From NCBI GenBank assembly GCA_946478755.1, contig CAMLDJ010000148.1, positions 1-12,925 of the forward strand: 12,925 bases of DNA. The letters run 5' to 3'. Source of the stretch: an uncultured Pedobacter sp. (GTDB taxonomy: Bacteria > Bacteroidota > Bacteroidia > Sphingobacteriales > Sphingobacteriaceae). The notes beneath the pieces are model-generated. The model was not told where the DNA came from. It did not search any database and saw nothing but the letters and a program-made list of their open reading frames with translations. Shown here piece by piece: positions 1-7,596 of the stretch; within the stretch, counting starts at the first letter, position 1, and every line of letters begins with the position of its first letter. Made by a program: the position numbers and the translations under genes.

Positions 1-1054
1 TTAAAAAGTTATATAATCCATTGCTGGCTTCATTTCCATTTGCATTCACTGTTTGTGAACGATTAACCGAGAATTCGCCGCCTGTTACTTTCCTGAAAAT
101 CTGATTGCCCGGTGCCAGTGCAGCTACTTTCAATCTCGTGATATTCCTAAATAAATAACTGGTCAGGATGGCTGAGTCGCCGGGGTAAGAAATATTTCTC
201 GGAATAAAAAAGTAACCAATTGTAGTGTCGGGATGTGTTGCATCTACTTTTGGAACTATAAGGCCGTTTTCGTTCGCCCTTTCCATAAGCAATCGGCCCA
301 ATGCCGTATTTATAGCCTGATTCGTTGGTATCAATATTGTAGAAAATGTATTTTCATCATCTAGTTTAACTGAATCCATATAAACTGAACCAATTGTATA
401 AACGATTGGCAGTTGATAGATGGGGTTACCGACTGGATCATACCCGTTTATCACGTTTTTCACCGGGTCAACAGAGCGGGTGTAGGTTGAATCGATGTAA
501 GTATTAAATATGGAGAAATCCGGGTTTGAGGCAATAATTTCTCTCAGATTCTTTAGTGGGCGGATGACATCATCTATTACATAGGCCAAACCGTTTAAAG
601 CTTTGAAGCTATCATTTGAAACAGCTATACCATTGGCAGTTGGATTTGTACCTGAGCTTAAGAAATTCACTACCTTACCTGTAATGCTTTTATACCGGCC
701 ATTTTTCATATCGGTCTGCCGAATAGCTCTGGGCAGGATATGCATGCCGATGATCATTTTTAATTCTGTAGTATTTCTACTCGTATCAACTGTAGTGAAC
801 CCTCCATTTTTAATGGCCAGCACGGTAAACAGATCTGTCCTTCGGAGAACAGAGTCATAACCCGTTTTCCTAATCAATCCCATAAATTCAGAGAACTCTG
901 GTTTATCTGCTAAAAGATTCAAAAGACTTCCCTCCTTTAAAAAGCCTGGTTTCTCCTCATATAAGTCCCATTTATTGTCTTTGCAGGAAATCAGGCTCAA
1001 TATGAGCACCAGTCCGGAAAGGGCAAACAGTATATTTTTTTTATTTTTTCTCAT
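1..1054 (-). CDS. FAS1 (fasciclin) domain lipoprotein, third FAS1 gene of the operon, 3' end missing
   Basis: This open frame starts at 1054 and is still open at the left edge, so 351 residues are visible and the C-terminus is missing. The N-terminus is a lipoprotein signal: basic MRKNKK, a hydrophobic stretch, then the lipobox L-I-S-C with the lipidated Cys at 24. Two FAS1-like modules can be made out. The first covers about 42-167 and ends in the typical strand NGLAYVIDDVIRPL (154-167). The second starts near 168, contains ILIPTNQAI (240-248), and is cut by the edge. The first module is degenerate: the usual TVFAPTNEAF segment reads TVLAIKNGGF (77-86). The gene begins 16 bp after the preceding FAS1 gene and is therefore probably the last or a late gene of the operon. 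FAS1 domains are extracellular adhesion or binding modules. A surface or periplasmic outer-membrane anchor is likely; the ligand is unknown. Confidence 0.85.
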   Translation of the reverse strand, partial: MRKNKKNILFALSGLVLILSLISCKDNKWDLYEEKPGFLKEGSLLNLLADKPEFSEFMGLIRKTGYDSVLRRTDLFTVLAIKNGGFTTVDTSRNTTELKMIIGMHILPRAIRQTDMKNGRYKSITGKVVNFLSSGTNPTANGIAVSNDSFKALNGLAYVIDDVIRPLKNLREIIASNPDFSIFNTYIDSTYTRSVDPVKNVINGYDPVGNPIYQLPIVYTIGSVYMDSVKLDDENTFSTILIPTNQAINTALGRLLMERANENGLIVPKVDATHPDTTIGYFFIPRNISYPGDSAILTSYLFRNITRLKVAALAPGNQIFRKVTGGEFSVNRSQTVNANGNEASNGLYNFL

Positions 1055-1070
1055 TGTCGTAAATTTTCAT

Positions 1071-2705
1071 TTATAAAACAGGCACCAATTCTAAACTATA
1101 CCAGGTAGTAACATTGTTGGCTATTCCATCTACCCTGAATACATGTGTTGAATTTCTAGGTAGGTTCACTGCTCCTATCTTCCTTCTGTACGCTGCATCG
1201 GGATCCCCGGCAACCGTATTGCCAAAAGCATCTTTGGGATCGGCCATGCTGATGATGTCACCCAACTGCTGGCCATCAAGCTGGAAAGTAGCATTAGTCG
1301 GGGGATTCGACCCGCGTCTCTGGCCGCTATAATTCACGTAAACCTCATAATTCCCTTTAATAACTAATTTCGTAGTTAACTCATACCAGTACCCCGAGAT
1401 TCCCCCAGAAAGCAAAACCCCATTATCTTTAAAATATGGTATGACCGGGTTTGCACCCACAAAACCTGTAGAAAATCCCCATTTTAACCAGGGAATAACT
1501 TGTTGGCCTATGGGATCATTACCTAATTTTGGAAACTGTGTAGCAAAAGTAGATACGGTTCCATCCTTCATTTTAATTCCTCTTTCAAACAGGTCTCCCG
1601 AAAAAAGTACCTTCACCGGCACCGGCTTAAGGATCAATGGCTCCAGAACGGAAGTGACAGCGTTCACAATACCATTTTTAGTAATTGTATTGCTCCTGAC
1701 AAGGTCTATACCTACTTTAACCTCTGTCCTGATCGTATCAGTTCCTGAAAGTGTCTCTTTGATATGCTTATTTACCGATAATCCGCCCGTGACATTAAAC
1801 ACAAGAAAATCATTGGGACTTGCAGACTCCAGATAGGTATCACTGAAATCCGAAATAAAATACTTACGGTTTAATACATGGAAACGTACAAATACATTAA
1901 GGGAGTCAGAAGGATCGAGATAATCTTTGTTCCCGGTATAATTCTGGGAATATCTGTCTGCCAGTTCTTCAAACGATTTAATGCCAGCCTGCCTGAGCAC
2001 ATCATTTGTCTCTAAAAAAACGGTTCGCAATTTTACCGCGGGCTGCCCGTATACAATATTGTCCGAATCGTATTCGAGGGGCTTAAGAAGTAGATCTGCA
2101 TTCCCTGTTTTTTCAAAAGCTTCGAACATAATAGAATAGTCTGGCTGCAACTTCAGCCATTCGTACATTGTCGAGGACGACGGTTCAAGTACTTCATTTA
2201 TCACGTGAACTGCTCCATTCGAAGTGAGTATATCAAGCCGGTCAATGGTTGTACTCCCATTCAGGATAACATCTCTTAGTCCTTCTGAAATATCGAATTT
2301 AATATAGCCGCCGTTAGTTGTCGGAGTGGGTAAAGTCCCCTGCACAAAAAAGGACGAGATATACTTCTCATTATAGATATGATATTTTAGCAAATTCTTA
2401 AGCGTATCTGGATTTACCCGCGAAATACTGGAAATACCTTTTCTCTTAAGATATTTTTCAAATGCCTCATTGGTTGGGGCAAATAGGGTCATATTACCAT
2501 AGATCTTTAAATTATCAGAAACTTTAGTAATTTCGAGTGCTTCTTTTAAAATGGAATATGAAGGGTTTTTACTTAAATAAACCCATATAGTTTCTCCATT
2601 TGCTTCCAGGCTCAGATTTGCTGCAGTTTCTTTTCTGCAGGACGTACCCAGAAGCGCCAGCAAACAAAAAAGAATTCCTCTATAAGTACTTATTAGCTTA
2701 GTCAT
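1071..2705 (-). CDS. Two-module FAS1 lipoprotein with an unassigned C-terminal beta-rich domain
   Basis: The product is 544 aa. Its signal peptide ends in LLGTSC, with the probable lipidated Cys at 23. FAS1 module 1 is about residues 42-175, with the core TLFAPTNEAF (73-82), the YH of KYHIYN (108-113) and the closing strand GAVHVINEVLEP (164-175). Module 2 is about 180-357, with TVFLETNDVLRQAG, RFHVLNRKYF (274-283) and NGIVNAVTSVLEPL (344-357). Residues 360-544 are not FAS1. They are rich in aromatic and beta-prone segments (WYELTTKLVIKGNYEVYVNY near 440-459, and WYSLELVPVL at the end), resembling a jelly-roll or carbohydrate-binding fold, but I cannot name the family. The gene starts 14 bp after susD and stops 16 bp before the next FAS1 gene. 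It occupies the place of SusE/SusF and may be a surface ligand-binding partner of the SusCD complex; that role is inference. Confidence 0.93.
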   Translation of the reverse strand: MTKLISTYRGILFCLLALLGTSCRKETAANLSLEANGETIWVYLSKNPSYSILKEALEITKVSDNLKIYGNMTLFAPTNEAFEKYLKRKGISSISRVNPDTLKNLLKYHIYNEKYISSFFVQGTLPTPTTNGGYIKFDISEGLRDVILNGSTTIDRLDILTSNGAVHVINEVLEPSSSTMYEWLKLQPDYSIMFEAFEKTGNADLLLKPLEYDSDNIVYGQPAVKLRTVFLETNDVLRQAGIKSFEELADRYSQNYTGNKDYLDPSDSLNVFVRFHVLNRKYFISDFSDTYLESASPNDFLVFNVTGGLSVNKHIKETLSGTDTIRTEVKVGIDLVRSNTITKNGIVNAVTSVLEPLILKPVPVKVLFSGDLFERGIKMKDGTVSTFATQFPKLGNDPIGQQVIPWLKWGFSTGFVGANPVIPYFKDNGVLLSGGISGYWYELTTKLVIKGNYEVYVNYSGQRRGSNPPTNATFQLDGQQLGDIISMADPKDAFGNTVAGDPDAAYRRKIGAVNLPRNSTHVFRVDGIANNVTTWYSLELVPVL

Positions 2706-2719
2706 CGTTTGGGTCTTAA

Positions 2720-4303
2720 TTATTTGTAGTAAGTATTTTGAACAAGATTTGGATTAGCGGCTAAATCAGCCGCATTAAAAGGAAAATACCAGCTTTCCGG
2801 ATTAATCACCCTTGGACCGATCAAAAGCTGATCTGATCCCGAACGGGAGGCGACAACCCGGTCAATGAGCAGCTCCGGATTTGCAAAATTATTCCTTGAA
2901 CCGAAACGAACCAGGTCAAACCAGCGTTTGCCCTCTGCAATAAATTCCCGTGCACGTTCATCCAGCAAAGCATTATCCATGTCCAGGGCCGAGGTGGGTA
3001 GCACCATTGTAAAACCCGAAACGCCAAATGCCCGCGCTCTGACCTGATTCACATAGTTGGCGGCGAGTGTCAGCTGCGTGATGTCATCAGGATATCTGTG
3101 CGCCATGGCTTCAGCCTTCATCAACAGGACATCAGGGTAACGGTAAAATATCCAGCGGGCACTAGTACTGGCCCATTTCCTAACCAGTCGGGTCGAAGGA
3201 TCATAACTGATAATGGTTCCGGCCTTGGGTGTAGGGCCGGCCGGAGGAACCGGGCCACGGTAATCCCTGTTTAAAGGCTCATTAAATAAATTATCAACCG
3301 TCGGATTCACCACCCAATACTTCGCATTATTGAGAAACCAGGCAAACATACTGGTAGACTGGCCGTTTACTGATCCATTGCCAAAGGTTTCAAAAATCGA
3401 CTCATTCGTATCCCCTTTACTCCACAGATCATCATATTCAGTACCTGGCAACAAGAAGTAACGTCCAGAGTTAATGATACCGTCACAGTTTTCAATAGCC
3501 TTATCGTAAAAGCCATTTGCCGAACCCGCATCTTTGGCTATTGCCGCAAGCCATAAATAGGCATCCGAGAGGGCCGACATTGCCGCATAACGGGTTGCTC
3601 TTACGTGCTGATATTGGATATCGGTATACTGCAGGGGCAAAGTGGTTTTGGCAAGTTCCAGGTCTTTAATAACTTGTTCCAAAATCTCCTGCTGAGAGGA
3701 CTGGCCAATATTATAATTCTGCGCATCGGTTTCAGACGGCACCAGAATGAGTGGAACACCTTTAAATGTCCTCGTCAACCAAAGATAACAAAAGGCCCTC
3801 ACAAAATAGGCTTCTCCAACAAACTGCTGAGCTTCCAACCCGGATAAGGCTGGATCCCTCGCAGGAATAAGAGGGACATTCTTTATAATCTGATTTGCAT
3901 TATTAATTACTTTATAAAAAGGTGTAAGTTGGGTTGTCATGTCATTTTCCCCTACCAGATAAGCATCCACATTTTCTTTAGCCAATTGATTTGCGGGGGT
4001 AAAACCTATGTTGGTAGTGAGTAACTCACCTCTAATCTCTCCCCAATAAATATAAGCCTCCATCGGAGTAAGTTTCGTTGCAGACGCAGGGCTTACTTGT
4101 CCAACTGTCCAATTGTCTTTACTACATCCGAGATTTGAGTACATTCCGGCTACCGAAGCCAGGGCCTGCGGCCTGCTCTGCCAGTAATTTTCCGCTGTGA
4201 TCTGTCCCTGGGGCGGAACATCCAGAAATTTTTCACAAGACACATTACTAAAAGCACAACTTGCTAAAATCAGTGAAAATATGCTGTTATATTTTGTTTT
4301 CAT
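2720..4303 (-). CDS. susD: SusD/RagB family outer-membrane substrate-binding lipoprotein
   Basis: The product is 527 aa, a normal length for SusD. It is the lid and binding subunit that sits on the extracellular side of the SusC channel and delivers ligand for TonB-driven import. Family signatures run through the protein: CEKFLDVPP after the signal (23-31), NANQIIKNVP (135-144), the helical TPR-like stretch GEAYFVRAFCYLWL (163-176), RATRYAAMSALSDAYLWLA (235-253), FYRYPDVLLMKAEAMAH (386-402), LLDERAREFIAEGKRWFDLV (446-465), and the C-terminal SWYFPFNAADLAANPNLVQN (504-523). The Cys before EKFLD (23) fits the usual SusD pattern, but its lipobox is a poor N-V-S-C; C16 in L-A-S-C is a better lipobox with a very short signal. 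The gene lies 25 bp after susC and 14 bp before the two-module FAS1 gene. The symbol names the family; nothing shows that starch is the substrate. Confidence 0.97.
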   Translation of the reverse strand: MKTKYNSIFSLILASCAFSNVSCEKFLDVPPQGQITAENYWQSRPQALASVAGMYSNLGCSKDNWTVGQVSPASATKLTPMEAYIYWGEIRGELLTTNIGFTPANQLAKENVDAYLVGENDMTTQLTPFYKVINNANQIIKNVPLIPARDPALSGLEAQQFVGEAYFVRAFCYLWLTRTFKGVPLILVPSETDAQNYNIGQSSQQEILEQVIKDLELAKTTLPLQYTDIQYQHVRATRYAAMSALSDAYLWLAAIAKDAGSANGFYDKAIENCDGIINSGRYFLLPGTEYDDLWSKGDTNESIFETFGNGSVNGQSTSMFAWFLNNAKYWVVNPTVDNLFNEPLNRDYRGPVPPAGPTPKAGTIISYDPSTRLVRKWASTSARWIFYRYPDVLLMKAEAMAHRYPDDITQLTLAANYVNQVRARAFGVSGFTMVLPTSALDMDNALLDERAREFIAEGKRWFDLVRFGSRNNFANPELLIDRVVASRSGSDQLLIGPRVINPESWYFPFNAADLAANPNLVQNTYYK

Positions 4304-4328
4304 AATTGTTAGTTTAATTCAAAAACAC

Positions 4329-7300
4329 TTAAAAAGTTATCCATGCACCTAATGTGTAAGTCAAAGGACTAGGTGTTAAACTATTATCCTTCCCCATACT
4401 AAAAGGATCATTCCCGTTCAAACCTACAGATGGGTCGACTCCGGTATAATTTGTTAATGTATACGGATTAGTTGCTGTCAGCGTTAACCTCGCACTACGC
4501 AATGATAGTTTTGACAATAGGCTTTTGGGTAGGTTATAAGAAAAAGAAAGTGAGTTTACTCTTAAATAAGAACCATCTTCTATAAAGCGGTCACTCCCAA
4601 CCCAATTGTGGCCTGCCCCGTTTAAAGCGCGGGGTATATCTGTAACGTCACCCTGTTTCCTCCATCGGCGCATAACCGCAGTAGACTGGTTATTGTTATT
4701 AAACATATTTGTCGTATTCATCTGGGCCACATTTATAATATCAAAGCCATACCGGTAAGTTGCGGTTGAAGAGAGCTCCCATGCCTTATAGCTCAACCTG
4801 AACACAAACCCACCAAAGAATTTTGGCGTACTATTCCCGATAGCAGTCACATCCTGCTTGTTGATAATTCCATCTTTATTAAGATCGGCATAATCGGCAT
4901 CGCCGCCCGTAAAAATTTCCCCCTGGGAGTTCAGCCATCTAACCGGAATATTTTGATTATTAAAATCAGTTATATAATTACCATTGTTATCTTTTGCAAA
5001 AGCATCTCCATCCCGGCTGAAAACGCCATCGTATCGCAACCCGTAGATTGTTCCAATATAGTTGCCCACATTAACCAATGACATATAACTTCCATTGTCG
5101 AATGATGTAGAGCTTACGACAGGCAAATTTCCAGGCAATGCAGTCACTTTAGTCTGAGCGGATGAAATATTGAATGAAGTAGTTAAACGCCAATTTTTTG
5201 TCCGAACGGGTATTCCGGTTATTTCCTGCTCAAAGATATTTCCGGTCATGTCTCCAAAATTGGTCGAAACGCTTTCAAAGCCAGATGTTCCACTGATGGG
5301 TTGGTTGAGCAGCATGTCTTTTGTTTTAACGCGGCTCCATTCGGTAGTACTACTGAGCCTTCCGTTAAACAAAGAAAGATCCATTCCAATGTTCAGTGTC
5401 GTAGACTTCTCCCATCTTAGGTTAACCAGCTCAATATTATTTGGAACAACGCCCTGTATATCTGCAAATGCTGCATTTGCAGAATAAGTTAGCGCATTCG
5501 ATCCTGAACCAGTTGGACCACGGCCAGAAATACCCCAGCTGCCCCGAAATTTCCAATCCGACAGCCAGGTTGTTGTACCCGCCATGAATGACTCACCCGA
5601 GGGTCTCCAATAAGCCGAAAAAGCAGGGAAAGTCCCATATCTGTTATTTTCACCAAAACCCGAATTTCCTTCCCTGTTTAATGACCCTGAGAAACTGAAC
5701 CTATCCAGATAAGAATAGATAAACTGCCCTACAAGAGTTGTTGTGTGTTTGATAAATTTGTAAGAATTGAGGTTATTAATTCTGTCTGTTGAATAACTTG
5801 ATGTTAAAAGTTCAGAAGGACCATTCGAACCATTTATCGTAATGCTCGTTGTATTCTCACTGTTGATAATTGAAGATGCCAGTGCCTGGATCGTATGTTT
5901 GCCAATGTTTAAAGAATAAATAAGATCATTTTTAAGGTAGAGTTTCGAATAGTTCTGAGGAACTATAGATCCAACGTTTGCATTATTGTCAATTTTCAGG
6001 TAAGAATTGGTCTGTCTGAAATAATCAACTCCAGAGGCTGTTAATGGCAAAAATTTATCTGTCCTGCTGCCATAATAGGTATTTGCAACTGAACTGATAA
6101 TCTGCACTCCTTTTAATGGATTATAGCGAAGCTGGACCGTGGCGTCTAAGCGATCTCCTGAATTTTTACTGATTGCATCATTTGTCAGGGCGACAGGATT
6201 TTTCAGATCATTCTGAAATCCTGAAGGCCCGGGGACAAAATACCTGGGTAAAGGATTTCCATATTCATCCTGGGTAAAAATTGGGAGTACCGGAGATTTT
6301 CTCAGGGAAATATCACCAACATTCTCATAACTGCTCGACTTATTATCATGGACATAGGAGAAATTGCTGCTGAACTTTAGCCTGTTCGAAATATTATAAT
6401 CAAAATTGAAGCGCCCTGTGAGGCGTTTAAAGCTGGTATTGATCACCGGACCTGTTTCATCTACATAGCCGATACTAACATTATATTTTGTTACCTCACC
6501 GCCCCCCATAATGGCTGCAGTAGTATTTTGAGAAAATCCCCTGGACATATTAATCACTCCAGGCCAATAGGTATTGTTATTGTAATTTTCAAAATCCGAT
6601 GCTCCGGTAGAAAGAAAAAGCTTTCCAATCGTGCTTGTGGTCAGGTCTATGCCGCTTGTCCCGTATCTGTTTTGATATCCTTCCAATATCATGGTCTTAT
6701 ATTCATTCCCGTTCAGCAGTGGTATTGGTTTCTGCGGAACCTTGATCTGAGTGGTGGAGGTCACATTAATTGAAGGTGCCATATTGTCTCCCCGTTTTGT
6801 TCTGATCACGATTACCCCATTTGCACCATCTGAGCCATACAAAGCAGTTGCGGCTGCATCTTTTAATATCTCAACCGATGCAATATCAGCCGGGGAAATA
6901 CTTACCAGTTCACTTAATCCCTCAGGACTGTTTACATCCACGCTATTTCCTGCCGGAGTTTTAAAAGGTACATCATCTACCACAATTAATGGTTGTGAAT
7001 TAAGGCCCAGGGATGCCGCACCCCTGATCTGGATAGAAGAGCCCGAACCTGGATTTCCATCATTCATGGAAATCAATAGCCCCGATGCTTTTCCCTCGAG
7101 CATCGCATCTATTGTGTTGGCAGGCACATCCTTTAGATCATCCATGTTAACGCGCGAAACTGCCGCCGTACTATTCTTAGGATCAACATTTAAAAATCCT
7201 CCCATATTGGATGGCTTTCTGGCGACAACATCGACACTATTAAGAGAATTTGCATTGTCTTCCAGAACAACATTAATTACACCATCACGTATCGCTCTGG

Positions 7301-7586
7301 CTACAGATTTCATTCCTATCATTGCAAAATGCAAGGAATCATTCTTATCAGCAATTTTAATCTGATAGTTACCATTTTGATCCGTCGTTACACCATTTAC
7401 CAAGCGTCTGTCGCGATTTCTTTCCGTTACATTAACCCCTGGAATAGCTTGCCCGGTTCCCTTTTCTGTCACTCTTCCTCTTATAATCAGCCCTTGTGCT
7501 GAGGTAGGGCTTTGTGCTTGTAATTGTTGTACCATCAGCAATAACCCGGCAAAGGTCATTACCTTAAAAAACTTTTTTAAAATCAT
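4329..7586 (-). CDS. susC: SusC/RagA family TonB-dependent outer-membrane transporter
   Basis: The product is 1085 aa from the ATG at 7586. That start gives a clean Sec signal (MILKKFFKVM, then a hydrophobic core, cleavage after A24). An in-frame ATG at 7619 would overlap the upstream gene and add a non-signal extension. After the signal come a carboxypeptidase-regulatory-like beta domain (about 33-110), a TonB-box-like segment SLNSVDVVA (114-122) and a plug (about 140-266). The plug carries the SusC signatures IQIRGAASLGLNSQPLIVVD (185-204) and VEILKDAAATALYGSDGANG (238-257). The rest is a beta-barrel ending in Phe (YTLGAWITF). An EF-hand-like DLNKDGIIN lies near residue 900, as in many SusC proteins. 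No STN signalling domain is present, which argues against direct FecR/sigma control through this receptor. It should import a ligand, probably an oligosaccharide or peptide, captured by the adjacent SusD. The substrate cannot be read from the sequence. Confidence 0.97.
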   Translation of the reverse strand: MILKKFFKVMTFAGLLLMVQQLQAQSPTSAQGLIIRGRVTEKGTGQAIPGVNVTERNRDRRLVNGVTTDQNGNYQIKIADKNDSLHFAMIGMKSVARAIRDGVINVVLEDNANSLNSVDVVARKPSNMGGFLNVDPKNSTAAVSRVNMDDLKDVPANTIDAMLEGKASGLLISMNDGNPGSGSSIQIRGAASLGLNSQPLIVVDDVPFKTPAGNSVDVNSPEGLSELVSISPADIASVEILKDAAATALYGSDGANGVIVIRTKRGDNMAPSINVTSTTQIKVPQKPIPLLNGNEYKTMILEGYQNRYGTSGIDLTTSTIGKLFLSTGASDFENYNNNTYWPGVINMSRGFSQNTTAAIMGGGEVTKYNVSIGYVDETGPVINTSFKRLTGRFNFDYNISNRLKFSSNFSYVHDNKSSSYENVGDISLRKSPVLPIFTQDEYGNPLPRYFVPGPSGFQNDLKNPVALTNDAISKNSGDRLDATVQLRYNPLKGVQIISSVANTYYGSRTDKFLPLTASGVDYFRQTNSYLKIDNNANVGSIVPQNYSKLYLKNDLIYSLNIGKHTIQALASSIINSENTTSITINGSNGPSELLTSSYSTDRINNLNSYKFIKHTTTLVGQFIYSYLDRFSFSGSLNREGNSGFGENNRYGTFPAFSAYWRPSGESFMAGTTTWLSDWKFRGSWGISGRGPTGSGSNALTYSANAAFADIQGVVPNNIELVNLRWEKSTTLNIGMDLSLFNGRLSSTTEWSRVKTKDMLLNQPISGTSGFESVSTNFGDMTGNIFEQEITGIPVRTKNWRLTTSFNISSAQTKVTALPGNLPVVSSTSFDNGSYMSLVNVGNYIGTIYGLRYDGVFSRDGDAFAKDNNGNYITDFNNQNIPVRWLNSQGEIFTGGDADYADLNKDGIINKQDVTAIGNSTPKFFGGFVFRLSYKAWELSSTATYRYGFDIINVAQMNTTNMFNNNNQSTAVMRRWRKQGDVTDIPRALNGAGHNWVGSDRFIEDGSYLRVNSLSFSYNLPKSLLSKLSLRSARLTLTATNPYTLTNYTGVDPSVGLNGNDPFSMGKDNSLTPSPLTYTLGAWITF

Positions 7587-7596
7587 TGCCCGATAA

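Noticed and set aside
1..3. TAA on the minus strand at the left edge as a stop for the third FAS1 gene
   Set aside because: It is out of frame with the FAS1 reading frame, whose last full codon (2-4) is Leu; the gene continues past the edge.
6751..7365. 204-codon plus-strand open frame inside susC
   Set aside because: It is antisense to the conserved plug and N-terminal domain of SusC. The minus-strand protein carries strong family motifs throughout, so this is a shadow frame.
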